Notes under the pieces: model-generated
What the model saw: the letters and a program-made list of their open reading frames with translations, nothing else
What the model was told of the DNA's origin: nothing
Database searches by the model: none
Shown: positions 1-12,690 of the stretch, piece by piece
Layout: the number at the start of each line of letters is the position of its first letter
Numbering within the stretch: position 1 is the first letter of the stretch
Assembly (NCBI RefSeq): GCF_026151205.1
Contig: NC_087072.1
Location: forward strand, 23,577,603-23,641,602
Source: Bolinopsis microptera
Taxonomy: Eukaryota; Ctenophora; Tentaculata; Lobata; Bolinopsidae
Direction of reading: 5' to 3'
Length of the DNA: 64,000 nucleotides
Translations under genes and position numbers: made by a program

Positions 1-97
1 CTACTAATTCTTGTTGCAAGACCAGTATTCTAAAATGTTACCTCAAAATGTCTAATTTCTATTTGGTCACATTATCACCGTCACATAGTTGGTCAGT

Positions 98-595
98 ATT
101 GTGGTTGTTTATTGTGGTTGTTTATTGTGGTTGTTTATTGTGGTTGTTTATTGTGGTTGTTTATTGTGGTTGTTTATTGTGGTTGTTTATTGTGGTTGTT
201 TATTGTGGTTGTTTATTGTGGTTGTTTATTGTGGTTGTTTATTGTGGTTGTTTATTGTGGTTGTTTATTGTGGTTGTTTATTGTGGTTGTTTATTGTGGT
301 TGTTTATTGTGGTTGTTTATTGTGGTTGTTTATTGTGGTTGTTTATTGTGGTTGTTTATTGTGGTTGTTTATTGTGGTTGTTTATTGTGGTTGTTTATTG
401 TGGTTGTTTATTGTGGTTGTTTATTGTGGTTGTTTATTGTGGTTGTTTATTGTGGTTGTTTATTGTGGTTGTTTATTGTGGTTGTTTATTGTGGTTGTTT
501 ATTGTGGTTGTTTATTGTGGTTGTTTATTGTGGTTGTTTATTGTGGTTGTTTATTGTGGTTGTTTATTGTAATTGTTTATTGTGGTTGTTTATTA
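98..595. repeat. 13-bp minisatellite, about 38 near-perfect units
   Basis: A 13-bp unit (TTTATTGTGGTTG) repeats almost without change across about 500 bp, with one variant (TGTAATTG) near the right end. 13 is not a multiple of three, so all three plus frames stay open and give an artificial repetitive hydrophobic protein. I do not call a gene here. Each unit contains TGTGGT, the Runt-domain core, and TGTTTA, a forkhead-type core; this is seen in sequence, but any function is inference. Confidence 0.97.
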
Positions 596-599
596 CTCA

Positions 600-2896
600 C
601 TGAGTCTATATTACAGAACTGGAGAGGGTCCAGCAAGGAACAATGATCCACATGATGCTTATCATACTGAGAACAGTGTTACAAAGATATGTGTCAATAT
701 CCCATCACATTATCACGTTACACAAATGACAAGCATTATCTTACACAAATATCTTCGTTCTCACAATTCCGAGGTTAATGGTTCAATCATCTTCTCGGCT
801 GTGGTAGTCCAATCGTAATATCTATAAATAGATCTCAAGTATCAAGCACCCTAGATTTAAGGCTTTTAGTCTGAGTGGTGTGGATTGTAGGTCCTACCTT
901 TTGTGTTATTTATACCAGATATAATGGGGGACATACATCTTATAAACTTGAAAAAAACCGTAAATTTTATAACCTGAAAATAACACTCTCATAAACATGA
1001 ATCTTATAAAGCTTATAAAGGGTGATGTCTCACAAGCTTGATATGATTGTTGGTGGTTTCATGAAAGGAAAATATCACATGGTCCGTCTTGATTTGAAGT
1101 TAATTGGGCTTGATCCACAATGTTTTGTTGAAACATGTGTTGTTGTACGTGTGCCGTGCATGAACCCTCTATTGTTGTAATATTGTATTGTGAATTGTAG
1201 CAACTCTCTCTCTTGTAGTCTTGTTGTCTTGTTGTAACAACTGTAACAGTAACTGTGTTTAACTGACCTGTATTTGATATAATTGTACTGTTAGATACTG
1301 TCTGATGTAACATGCTAATTGGCAGTTTCCTTTCAAACCTTGAATCAATTAAACCAGCTCCTTTATAAACTCTTTTGTAAACACAGCTCCTTTTGTACAT
1401 CAAACAATAACTCATTCACTGTGGTCCAAACACTAGCTAACTCTCTAAATCAAGGCTTCTTGTGCCAAATAAACGGTCTGGTTGGAGTGTGGTGTCAGGG
1501 TAGTATAGTTTGGTTAGTGGCCAGGTTACAGTATCTCTGTATCTTGATGAAAAGAGGAATACAGTTGTCAGTAAATTTGACTACAAGTTTTAGAGAAACT
1601 CTGAAAGATTATCGCCTCACCCGACCATTTAGCCAAGTCTATTTGTTCTGACTACCAGAAGAGAAAACACTCCGCAGTAGAGAGGGAACACTTAATACCG
1701 TTAATGATACGTCATGGTTAGTCTGGTGCGATGATCAGATGGGCAGGGGACAGGTCCTTGTCTTGTACAGACATTCAATGGGGTGTAAAGTAGGGTGACG
1801 AAATCAGTTATCTTAACTTAAGTATCGATCTGTGTAAACGTCATGAAAGATATGGGAAGTGAGTATTGAGTAAGAAATCTAAGTAAATTCAGTATCACTC
1901 CGTTGTTTATTAAAAGTATGAATAACTTGATCGTGACGTAGAATTACTTGACATTCCTGGTTATTTGTTCGAATATCGGGAATTTCTACTAAAATACGGT
2001 TTTACTCGATACTGTTTACCTAATTGCCAGGTGTTACTGCTGATTTTGTATGTAGTGTGTACGCGCGTTCTTATTTTAAGGAATTCGAATGATGATTTTC
2101 ATCGGATTTGTTTCTGTTGAAAGTTACATATCAGATTGTAGCATTCCATTAGTACCTTGATGTTCTTAGTAAATTTCATTCCATCACGCGCCTTGCATTT
2201 TACAATTCAGCTACTCAGATAATGAGATTGCTGATCAAGTAATTGAAAAACACGTATTCGCTAATGAAGCAGTTCGTGACTGCAAGTGTGTCTTTATGCT
2301 GTACTGTTTTTCTTTAAGTTGTGATTTTGATTGAACGAGTCATGTTTGTAAACGTTTCCCTTATCTTGTGTTATCAGATGTATTATGAGAGGTTACACCT
2401 ATTTTTGCATATTTAAGAGTCGATCATTCCGCACATTCCATCTTTACTCCTCAAAAGATAATGTTTATTTAAGAGACCCTCCTCCTCAAATTGTAACGGT
2501 AATGTACATGCCAACTTTATCTCAACTTCATTACTTAATTATCTCATTACCAGCCAATTAGGTCGATTAGTGCTCGTGTGTGGGATTCATCGGACCGTGA
2601 TGTTTATTCTCTGTCCTTGTACAATATCAATCATTACACCCTTTTAACTACATGTTGAGCTTAATAAGTTACTGCGCCTACATTGTGTGTATTGTATAGT
2701 GAGCCTTGATAATAACAATAGCAGATAACAATGCCTGACCCTCAATCAATGAGGCATGGGAAATCATCCAGGTTATTCTAATTAGCAACCCGTAACTCGT
2801 TATCACTAAATTATCTATGACGTGAAAATCGAGTAAGAATTGTGTGTTATATTATATTAACAAAGTATCAAATGTAAAACGTGTCTCATTTTACAG
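600..2896. other. Non-coding stretch, no gene recognised
   Basis: Moderately AT-rich single-copy-looking sequence between the minisatellite and the first credible exon. Short ORFs occur on both strands, but none has a recognisable motif or convincing splice borders. A possible acceptor (TATTACAG) at about 616 opens a short frame, but no donor or family match supports it. Confidence 0.5.
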
Positions 2897-2903
2897 TGGT
2901 ACA

Positions 2904-3115
2904 ATGTTTAACACACTCGGAAGATCACGGAACAGAAAAGATGATGACGTACAACGTACTGCAACGCTAGGTCGCTATGACAACGCGCCCCGTTATCATG
3001 ACGAACGTGCACCACCGCCCCCGCCGCAGCGCCAACCTCGACACTTTGAGGACGATCCAAGAAACCGTGAGACTGCCTTCCCGCCCAGAGATGTTTATTT
3101 CGATAAAGTGACCAG
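2904..3115 (+). CDS. Coding exon, candidate first coding exon of a plus-strand gene
   Basis: A good acceptor (CATTTTACAG) precedes the exon body at 2897, and an ATG follows at 2904. The frame runs 70 codons plus two bases to a clean donor (ACCAG|GTGAGT). The peptide is hydrophilic and scaffold-like: basic near the start, then TATLGRYDN, a proline run (APPPPPQRQP) and an acidic/basic mix. It joins in frame to the exon at 3368, because the split codon AG+A restores Arg. The style (Ser/Thr/Tyr-rich, poly-Pro, low complexity) matches cytoskeletal adaptors such as the SRCIN1/KIAA1217-like gene at 25.7 kb. I could not establish a continuous in-phase path to that gene, so it may be a separate gene or an alternative 5' end. 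Confidence 0.72.
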
Positions 3116-3367
3116 GTGAGTCTACATGAGAAGTAGCACTTTCAGCCAAATTTAGAGATTCTGTGTTTGTGTCCGTTTATAGCACAGGCATCGCACAAAA
3201 AGTTTTAATTTTCTGGAATTCAAATGCTATCAGAGATAAGCAGAATATGGCAGGCAAATTACATCTTATTCAGTTACAAATTACATTTAATGTGAGCACC
3301 TGATTTACAAAATAACACCCCGTAATATTAGTGACGATATGCGTTTAAAAGGGTTGTTTTGCCACAG

Positions 3368-3497
3368 ATCGCGGGACGATGTGTACGATTCCCATTCCCA
3401 TTCCTCCCAGTCCAGTAAAGGATCCCGGAGATACGCAACTCTGCAACCCAGCCAAGTTCAGGATTACAGGAGATATTCTGAACAGGAGGAAAACAAG
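3368..3497 (+). CDS. Internal coding exon following the exon at 2904
   Basis: The exon lies between a TTGCCACAG acceptor and an AACAAG|GTTAGT donor. It is 130 nt and enters in phase 2, exactly what the preceding exon leaves, and it exits in phase 0. The peptide is very polar, with SHSHSSQSS, then RRYATLQPSQ and DYRRYSEQEEN. It has several possible Tyr/Ser phosphorylation sites but no named domain. The phase match between two independently bordered exons is the main support. Confidence 0.72.
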
Positions 3498-5382
3498 GTT
3501 AGTTAAATAGTTTGTTAGATTGTTTGCTAGTTTTTTAGTTATTTTATTTATCAGTTTGTTTTTGGTTCGATTTTGTCTCATCCTATCTTCCTACTGAATT
3601 TGAAAAGAGGTGCTCTTCGTCAGTTCTAGATCTTGAGAAGAGGGAAGGATCTTGAGAAGGGAGAAGGATTTCCGTCATCCGCCAAATTACAGGCTATGAT
3701 GTGGATCTTAACAAATGAGTTGAAGGTGCAAACATAACTGCACAAATATATTTTGGAGTATAGAAGTTAGAACTTATCACTGAGTCTTTGTGGGTGCATC
3801 GCTTGGTTTGCGGAGTTAATCGATCATGCAAAAAATGAACAATGTTTGTCTAAAAGGAAGGGACCTGGATTCTCTGAAAGAACAATATGAAGGGTCAAGA
3901 TTGGCTGTTTGAGGAGAAGCCGCCAAGCAATGACCTGAATCTGGTGATTTGGCTGGTAACGCGTGAAGGCTGCTTATAACTCTGCTGCAGTAAGAGGGAG
4001 CTTTTAGAACACCACATTAATTCTCAGCTATGTTGGAATTTGTTTATTCTTCGCAAATGCGAGAAATGGTCATCAGGTCAGACGACTCTTTTGTATTCCT
4101 TGTTTTTAAGCTTTTGTGACGAAATTGCTGTCACAAAATGAAATATGTCAGTGATTATATTTTATCACTTATTATCATTTCATTTACCTTCGCATCAGCT
4201 AGTCGTAAACATAAGACACACAAAAAACGAACATTTTATGGGTATTTAAAGGTAATTCAGTTTCAAAATGTCGACCAGTTATTCAACCGATGAGCACACA
4301 TCCGGCCTCCGGGTTTTAAAAATACGGATCCACCACTAAAATGCTAGCGGCAGAATACTCTCTGATTCTGGGGTTACTATATATCCGGAACAGATTACAG
4401 AAATACTTCTCTGAATTATAATGGAGATACAATATTTAAATATTATGTTAAGACTACCCTCGACGTTTGTGTCATCTAGTACCCAAACGTCAATATTCAA
4501 CATCATCATTGCATTAAAACCGTTTAGTGAACAGATGTTATTTTAAAATATATCAGTGATCAGTCACTGCATAAAGCTTGTAAGTAAAGATTAGTTTTAT
4601 TTGAATCAGTTTACTTCTTAGTATCCAAGAAAGATTAGACGTAAAGCGCGGTAATAAATTTACAGCGAAAGCGCCCTCTTCATTACCACCTGAGCATGGT
4701 CGCTCGCGCGCGCGCGGAAGTTGGTGCGTTAAATTAATCTGGAAGATCGATCAGAGCTGAAAGCACTGGATTCAGGATTGGGGATCGGACTTCAAAATAG
4801 TGATGAGTGAACCATCGAGCACCGGACCAGGAAATCACGGACCAATTAATAACTGTTACACATACATTTAGGATTTTCATGCTTGGCAACAATACAATAT
4901 CACTGAGGTTAAATTTTCGGACCAACTTATTTCCGGCAATTTTCGATTGTGCCGGTATTAATTTTGTCCGTGGTTCGAAGTTTCACTGTACACAATACTG
5001 AGTAAAGGATACTATCATCATATCAGATACCAGTCCTGTTCTGTATAAAAACAATCAAGGATTGTCTTGACAGTCCACATTTCTTTAATTTTTGGTCTGC
5101 CTGTTGCTAATATGTGATTATCATAACAGCTTAACAGTTAAGATATTCTAATGTGTGCACAGTTAACACAGTTAGCACTATACGGCAAATTGCTCATAAT
5201 TATCAGCTATAATTATAACTTTATTTATTTCCGTTTAGCAAAGTTCTCTTATTGTTATTGATATTTCTTACACTTTTGTACTGGGTTGGTCGTTGGTGGC
5301 CTAATTGAGGCTACATAAACGGAGTACTGAAAAAAAAACCTACGAAGTCTTTGAACTGAAGACTTTGCAAGTTTGGAAACTT

Positions 5383-5452
5383 CCATCCGGCATCCTGGTA
5401 TTTTCCATCCGGCATCCCGGTATATTCCATCCGGCATCCTGGTATTTTCCAT
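5383..5452. repeat. 22-bp tandem repeat, three units
   Basis: The unit TTCCATCCGGCATCCTGGTA plus a short T/A spacer occurs three times with a partial fourth. Only a T/C and a T/A change separate the copies. It is open on the minus strand but is not supported as coding. Confidence 0.9.
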
Positions 5453-6057
5453 CTTGTCTGCTCACCATCATGTAACACGACATAATATTATTATAGTCAT
5501 GATACGATCAGTCTAGAAAAATATAGGCAGCCTATTACTAGCTTGGCGATTGTCAGGCTATTAATTAATAGTCTAGAAAAGGAAAAATTAGTGACTAGAT
5601 ATGTAGTTTGTACTGCAATTGTAACAATTAGGTACCACTGTAGCAGCATTACCGACTGTGTAACTGTATTTGTGATCACACTGTGTTCTTTTATTCACTG
5701 GCTGTCTCACAATCAAGTCCTCACAAAGCTATGGACGAGATCCCAGATTGTCCAGAGTACAAGAGCTCACAGTGATTGAACTTAATGGCGGTATCCGTTG
5801 TGTTCTGGTGGCCAGACAATTACTCAGATTGGAGGATTGGGTAACATTTGTCCTTTACCAAAGTACTCCTACTCTTGAATGAAACGAGTGCTCTCCTTCT
5901 AAAGCCAGGGAACTCTGGTACATACACGGTGTCTCCATTTACACGATCATCCCCAACGGCACGTGTACTACACATATTTGCATTATTCAGGAGGACACTA
6001 AACCGCCCTGGAGATTACGAGGCATATTTGTCTTTAGGTTGTTATCTGGTTGTTATA

Positions 6058-6125
6058 TGGTCGTTAGCGTGTTGTTAGCGTGTTGTTAGCGTGTTGTTAG
6101 CGTGTTGTTAGCGTGTTGTTAGTTG
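6058..6125. repeat. 11-bp tandem repeat (TTAGCGTGTTG)
   Basis: About six units of TTAGCGTGTTG, degenerating at both ends into TGGTTGTTAG variants. Confidence 0.88.
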
Positions 6126-7518
6126 GTTGTTAGTTTCTAATATCCCCGATGAGAGGTTAGTCTGCTGTGAGCATGTCAGCTCTCTGTTTCATCATGTTAG
6201 TTATGGTTCGTTCAGAGTTGTCAGCATGTAGATCACTAAAAATGATAATCTCTCTGAGTCTACCGTTTTTTATTGTTTAGTTGTGTTGCTCCGCCGTCTT
6301 CATATTATGTCCAACCCTTTAATTAAGACACTGTAGTAACGTGTGATGAAGGAATGAATGAGATTGGTATGGAATATCCAGTGTAGCCAAATATCCCAGA
6401 TGAAATTGAGACTTCGTTGGTGTTCAGGGTTTAGTGAAAAGGTAGGATATATTCTTGTTGAATGTTGGTACTTGTAGAACAGACCTGGCTTCTTTCCAAA
6501 TAAAGGATAATGTCAGATTTATTGAGTTACTTTTTGAAATAGCTGCACTGTTCTCAATTGTATCGTTTATTGAATTGTAAAATTGGTTTCATCTCTTCTG
6601 GCGCTTAAAGCAATGTACACCGCTACACAGTCGGTTGTCTTATTGAACATTCGTTTTGTGAATTTGATTTGATTTGACTTCATATCTGCTAATAATGTTA
6701 CATGAGGCAGGTAACCGAAATCGGTAACTTGAAATTTGAGTTTTTGTGAAGATCGTCTGTCTGCGGTCCGTCCAGCCTTTCTCTTTTTTCATCAACAAGA
6801 TTAGGCTAAATTTGAGTGAGAGAATCTCTGGAAATGCAGTTATCATTACTCTCTGAAAACATGCAACATGTTCTCCGTGGCGCTGTTTTTATTACTTTAG
6901 GAGCGAAAATATAATTAGTGAATATTTGAATGCGATTAGTTGTTATTTGAAACTGGTTAGGATAGAAACTACTGATCACACAATACACATTTATCGCTCC
7001 CCACACATAACCACTGTAACTCTTCAGCTCGCCGCTACTCGTATGCTTTGTTCCCCACCTCGTCTTCTTTCTTCACAAGTTAAACGTGCAATTTAAATAT
7101 TTTTAGCAGCGTTTTCATTTTAAGTAATTATTATCACAGGCTTCACAGTTCACATAAGTAAGTATAGTTGGTTTAACGAATAAAGAACTGTTATGTCTTG
7201 ATCTAAATGCTCCCCACCGCGTGTGATAATGTTAGATAACTTGCCCGGTGTCCGCCCGCTTTGATAGGCCGAACTGTTCGTGTAGGATTAGGCATTTATA
7301 AATATCTCCGGGATTTCGACGCGGGATCATATTATCACTCAGCCCGGCCCGCTGTTAGATAAACATCTCAAAGTGATATCATCCCGCCCCGGAAATTTGT
7401 ATAAACCCGGCCCGCTTTTTAGTCGTAACTGATGTTTATCATTCAATTCTCCGACTTACAATAATCAATGATACTGCTGATTAGAACTCGATAATAGTAG
7501 AACAGTTAGACGCGCGAT

Positions 7519-7602
7519 CACGTGGGCGCGTCACGTGCGTACCACGTGCCACCAATAGCATACGCTGAGTCTATACCACGTGACACGAAAGCGCACCACG
7601 TG
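7519..7602. promoter_or_regulatory. Cluster of five CACGTG E-boxes
   Basis: Five perfect CACGTG palindromes start at 7519, 7532, 7543, 7577 and 7597, all within 84 bp. CACGTG is bound by bHLH-zip factors (USF, MITF/TFE, MYC/MAX). One site has the extended form CCACGTGAC typical of USF/TFE sites. A CCAAT motif lies at about 7551. Density is far above chance. No first exon is recognised next to it, so enhancer versus promoter is open. Confidence 0.6.
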
Positions 7603-7928
7603 ATATGAAACATCGTAACCGTCCACTTCTTTTACACGCAAATTCCTGGGAACGTTGCCAAAGCAGCTAATTCTTGGAATTTCTCCAACGCGTGGCGTGA
7701 GAAGTTGGCGACTAGCCAGCTACCCTTGTCCGTGCCCTAAAATAGTATTGTTTTGCTTGCTCTCCTTCCAGCTCTTGTTCCTGCTAACGTTCAAGCTATT
7801 GCTCCACTTACACTATGACAGATCGGTTTGACATTCAGATTCTAATGTATTTCTAAAGTATAAATCCCTTGTCGAAATCGCCGGAGATAATTATAATCCA
7901 TAAACACTTCACGCTCAGGGCTAAATAA

Positions 7929-8066
7929 ATGTAATCCCTCAGCTGGCGCTTCGGGATTACATATTAACACAAAACTCGTGCGCTGCGCGCACTCGTATGT
8001 GTTTATCAGATCATCCCGCTAGCGCGGGATGATCTGTTATATAAACCCTTTGCGTGGCGGGTTTAT
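7929..8066. repeat. Four consecutive perfect stem-loops
   Basis: Four hairpins follow each other in 138 bp: ATGTAATCCC paired with GGGATTACAT (7929-7962), GTGCGC paired with GCGCAC (7978-7992), AGATCATCCCGC paired with GCGGGATGATCT around a TAGC loop (8008-8035), and ATAAACCC paired with GGGTTTAT (8041-8066). Related fragments (ATAAACCCGGCCCGC, GATATCATCCCGC) occur upstream at 7320-7420, so the block may be part of a hairpin-rich mobile element. Confidence 0.75.
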
Positions 8067-9366
8067 GTTATTATATAATTTAGCTGAGATCTGTATTTGT
8101 GAGCCGAGACACCTACCTTAATCAAGTCTACTTAGCTGGAAAATGATACCGTGGTATGATCCCGCTTGAAACATCTTGAAATGCTAAATTTTCACTCGAA
8201 CGGAGTGAACATTCTGCTCTGATTATCATTGAAAGCTCCTTTCTGTAAATTTAGTGTATAATCAAGGGAATCAAAATTTCTTATTAAGTTAAGAATTCTC
8301 TCCCAGTAACAAACCCCGGCCACTTTCCCTAATTCTTATTTCAAACGATTTCAAAGCTTATTTCTAGTTGCTAGGCTCTGAAACCCAGCTGATCGACGTC
8401 TCATCACGTTTGGTGGGGATGCCCTCTGACTGTTATTTGAGACAGGAGTTTGAGATAACTTCGAATTGTTATATTCATGGCCATGGTAAATTTCATTATC
8501 GTAGGCCGAAAGTTTTTTTTTCTTCTTCATGATACGGCTTTGGTTTACACCTTTTGCGTGATCTTGAATTAGTGTTGATATCCCGGGGAAGAAAGCATGT
8601 AATCTTGTTTTACACTCAAGTAATTACATTACGTTTCTAAATTCCTGTATCTTAAGAAATGAGCAATGATCTGAGACAAGTGTGGGAGAGCAAAGAGAGC
8701 TCCACTCTTTACCACGACATTATACGACATGATACTATTCTTATAGTTATACTGAAAGTGCTTTTCTCATTTTACTTCTACGTTTCTTTTTACTATAAAA
8801 CTAGATGTGCTCCCGCACGTTTTTTTCTGTCACTGCCTAATTATTTCATCGTTTATCATTTAACCTCCTCCTAATTCATCGTCACGGTCTTGCGACTTAC
8901 ATTAATTATATGTATTTTACTCACAATCTTATAATATTTTGTTTATTTCTCGGTTTCTGAACGTTTTTTCTTCGAATAGCGGTTTAACTAGTTTCAAAAC
9001 TTTTGGTGATCGAACCGGTTACTAGAATAGATCAGCTAAAGCACTTTGTCTCCAAATAATATTACTTACATTTAATCACTGCGGCCGTTAAATTATTATA
9101 TCATTAGCGGTGTACTAAAGTTACTCCATTTGAAACATTAGTATGCCCCATTTTGATAAGCTAGAGTATAAATAAGGAACTATCTTGAAAATAGCTATTT
9201 ATTGAGCCCGGTGTAGTACTAGTGCTTTCTGACGTAAGTTCCACCGCAGCTGGAATGCTAGCAGTTTGCTAAACTAAACTTTTATATGTACAATTTTCTA
9301 TCACTAAGGTACTTAGTAGCTGCTTTCCCATTCATATTCTCTGCCAATGAAAACTTTCACCTTTGC

Positions 9367-9656
9367 TTTGTCTGCACGTGCAAAAACACGCGCCAAAACA
9401 AATTAACACGTGCCGAATACTGCACGCTCACTGGTCAATCCAGACACCACGTGCAATACTCGAACATTCATAGGTTTATATCAATCATCTGATTAGTTGA
9501 ATCTCAGTGACTGCTGTTTAATCGAGATATTATTTGCGATAACAATTGACTAGACAGTCATGTGAAGATTAAGAACAAGTTATTACTTTTCATAAGAACG
9601 CACGTGCATCGTGTTGCCATGACAACCGTGCGCGTGCACACCGTTACCATGGTAAC
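9367..9656. promoter_or_regulatory. RFX X-box pair with nearby CACGTG boxes
   Basis: GTTGCCATGACAAC at 9613-9626 and the perfect palindrome GTTACCATGGTAAC at 9643-9656 match the RFX X-box consensus (GTTRCCATGGYAAC). CACGTG boxes lie at about 9376, 9408, 9447 and 9601, and a CCAAT follows at about 9662. This looks like a compound promoter or enhancer; the target gene is not visible. Confidence 0.55.
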
Positions 9657-10522
9657 GACGCCCAATAGCTCGTCATTACTTAGTCCCCTGTACGTCAACC
9701 TATTAATTATTTTGGTGAGCAGGCTGGCTCTCTCGTGTAGTGCGCTCCACAACATTATTATATTTTCTGTTCTCTAGCGTGTGTGTTGTCAATCTGTTAA
9801 TCGATAGCGAGGACCTGACAACTTACTGATCTGTGAATCTGCGTTACATCGGTGAGTGACAGAATGCGGTTTATAGTCCGTTTACGGCATGATGGTAGTT
9901 GGTGATAGCATGCGTATGAAATAATGGAATTTTTTACCAAACGTAGTTTTTCTATTTGTGTTATTTTTGGCTCGTTGATAACTGGTCCACCTCGTATCAA
10001 GTGTGTTGAACTGAAATTGTTAATTATTGCGTCATTATATCTAGACTCGTGGACATTCCTCATATTTCAAAAATAAACTTAAATTAAGTCAAGTTTATCA
10101 GCAACGCTATTAAAGTTGGTGAATGGTTCAACACTGGTAGTGGTATAAAACTACAATGAAACCCACTTTAACGACTTCTAAGGTGTTAAATTATGTTTAA
10201 GTGTTTACATCAAGACGTACACTGTCAAATGGCTATTAAAGTAACCTGTCACATTAAATTACTGTAGTCAGGCACGATAAGCCTGTAATTCTCATCCCTG
10301 AGTAACAACCCGTGTATATCCTGTGAACAAGCACCTGATCAACCCATATCTTGACATCCAACCCGATAAGGGGTTATTAATTTCTAAAAACGAGTGTGCT
10401 GATGTTATTATCGGTTTAAACTCTCTGACACATTCGTTTTATTTCCGTACCAGGGCCGATACCAGCCACTTGGTTTTGTTAACCCCTCCCCACTCCTGGT
10501 TACACCCCTCCTTGTTTGATAG

Positions 10523-10660
10523 TTGTGTGAGATGTTTGTGTGTGATAGTAAGAGGATGAAAAGTGTAAGGTTCAATCTGGGAAACAAAGTCGTAGGCACT
10601 GGAGTCCGAAACTCAGGGATCATGAGATCAAAATCCTTCGATAGCCTGCTCGGGAAAAAG
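10523..10660 (+). CDS. Coding exon, possible alternative first exon
   Basis: The frame opens after a TAG at 10520-10522 and contains in-frame ATGs at 10532 and 10556. It ends at a good donor (GGGAAAAAG|GTAATC). From the first ATG there are exactly 43 codons, leaving phase 0. The peptide is basic with RMKSVRFNLGN and MRSKSFDSLLGKK, a typical Ser-phosphorylated scaffold segment. The upstream acceptor is weak, which favours a first exon with its own promoter. The phase fits the 48-nt exon at 13295. No domain is recognised. Confidence 0.55.
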
Positions 10661-12459
10661 GTAATCTGCTGTGCGTTGGCCAACTACTCAACACAGCCAA
10701 TGCCATTTTACTTGATGATCATTTTATTACTTTATTACTTTATTCTCACGGCGCGGTAGCGCCAAGTTTTTTATCCTGCCTAGTTCCTGCCTTGTGCTGA
10801 GCAAAACAATAAAAAGTGGTTAGTCTTGCAATTCTTTTTAATAAATACCACTTGTGATAGTGAACGAATGATCAAAATGTGGAGAAACGGCGTTCATTCA
10901 CGTTGAATCTGTTCTGAAAACATGTAACTTATTTTCAGCGCTTTTAACTCAGTCTCTGTTACTGTTCCTCATCAAATAAGCTCTCTAGTTTCTAGAGGGC
11001 TTTCTAAATCACACACGAGACTGACAGTAGAACATCACGAAAACGTACGACTCACAAAGAGTCGTGTACCTGCCAGTGAACAATAGTAGCCTCTAAAATC
11101 TGGTGTAGTCACCAGTCCTAAATTATTGTAAATTTCTTAATCATTGTAATTGTAACTCTCTCTGTCTAATGTATTTGTTTCACGACTCCTGTTTTCTTGA
11201 CATTGTTTCTTGATCCAGTTTTAAGTTACGCGAACTTGTTTCACACGACATTACCCTGCAAACGTTACCAAACCTCATAAAGGGTTCAATAAATGGAACC
11301 TAATTCTCTCATAATCACAATAAGGCACAATGTCAGTGGTCGTTTAATTTGACATATAGTAGCCCTGTAATGTTACAGTATAATGGCTAGTTCGGCACCG
11401 CTGGTATTACACTGACTTGCGAACTTTAATTCAGATACCGTGTAAATCCTCACCCTAGCTGCTGGTATCTAGCTGGTCTATTATATTATGTGCACACAGT
11501 TTCTACGCTCTCAAATACCCCTTTTCTCCCTGGACCTGGTCCAGAATGTAATCCAAGTCGAGGTATCGCAACACCTGTCTGGCAAATCACGCGAATTTAA
11601 TAAAGCTACAGATATCAGTACAATACAACTATCTGTGCTGGAACCTGCGTACCTGTTCAGTGTTCACATGTTTCGTTGCTTTGAGTGCCTACCCCTCGTG
11701 TACAATGTACAGTGTGAGAGAGATCGTGTATAATTGTACCCAAATTACGTGATAAGATTGATTTGAATATTCAATAGGGTCAATAGGTGCAGGGTGAGTG
11801 TGACCAGCCACAAGGTGTTGTTTGGTGTTGTGAGCGTGTGGCAGGTGGTGGCACATTGCACAATCTTGTGGCGCTTCTATGTCATGCTTATATCGCACCA
11901 AATCAATTGATCGATTAAACATTAGTAAGATGAATGGCTCGCTGATTTCCATCCTTTGAAGTTTTGGTTTCGACACTGAATCTTGTCTTACATTTGCTTA
12001 CAGTTTGTAACGAAAGAGATTTTATTATTTTCATAAAATCTCCCTCAGTTGGGTACTCTAATTCTAAAGTACAAAATAAAAAATACAATTCTGAACAAAA
12101 TAGAACTAAGCCAGATGAATTCTTGATTTTAAAGATGGGATAGACTAACTTATTCCAGGAAAATTTAACTATGGTATGTTAATGTAAAATTGTAATAATG
12201 TTATGTTAACAATTTCTTCTACTATCTCAAGTTACTAGAAGAAAGAAATAGTTAACATTCAACATATTCTATGCGGCTGATAAACAATCGCCCAATCATT
12301 GGTAACTTAGTCACTGTTAAGCACGCTTAGTCACCCCTAACAACGTGATCTAAGACATAGCGAATTATTGTCCTATAATATCCTCCCAAGTTCTGATGTT
12401 GTTCTAATTGATAATGTCTAGTGTTACACGACCGTGACTCTCTATCTAGCTCCCTCATC

Positions 12460-12690
12460 ATGTCTAACAAGTCCTCCGGATCTGAGCTCCTGTTTTTATT
12501 AGAGTCCCTCCCTGCTCGACAGCTCCCTCAGCGGCCCTCCTCCTCCCGCAACCAACAACGTCGTGCTTCAGGGGAGATACACCAGACGGCACGACGTCAG
12601 CTCAGTAACCCCGCCTCCTTGGCCTCCAAGTCTCTGGTCTCTGGTCTCTCTTCTAGATCACGTCTCCGGAGCTGTCCTGATGTTAAACAG
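12460..12690 (+). CDS. Coding exon, possible alternative first exon
   Basis: An ATG at 12460 starts 77 codons with GC-richer codon use than the flanks. It ends at CAG|GTCTCT, an acceptable donor, in phase 0. The protein begins MSNKSSGSELLFLLESLPA and continues with a Ser/Arg/Pro-rich stretch containing RRASGE, a PKA-like site, and LASKSLVSGLSSRSRLRS. It has no named domain. Like the exon at 10523 it could splice in phase to the exon at 13295. The frame stays open past the donor with a change to Cys/Leu-rich residues, which supports the splice site. Confidence 0.5.

Larger units (their letters stand above)
3498..10522. other. Long intron or intergenic stretch
   Basis: No coding exon was recognised in these 7 kb. 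It contains short tandem repeats, a CACGTG cluster at 7519-7602, a set of four consecutive stem-loops at 7929-8066, and two X-box-like palindromes at 9613-9656; these are listed separately. A short CG run (CGCGCGCGCG) lies near 4703. Confidence 0.5.

Noticed and set aside
48-646. Long repetitive hydrophobic ORFs in three frames
   Set aside because: They are translations of a 13-bp tandem repeat; every frame is open for arithmetic reasons.
573-818. Possible exon after the minisatellite (acceptor TATTACAG)
   Set aside because: No donor, no recognisable peptide, frame mostly hydrophilic noise.
5383-5452. CRISPR-like array
   Set aside because: A 22-bp direct tandem repeat without unique spacers, in a eukaryotic genome.
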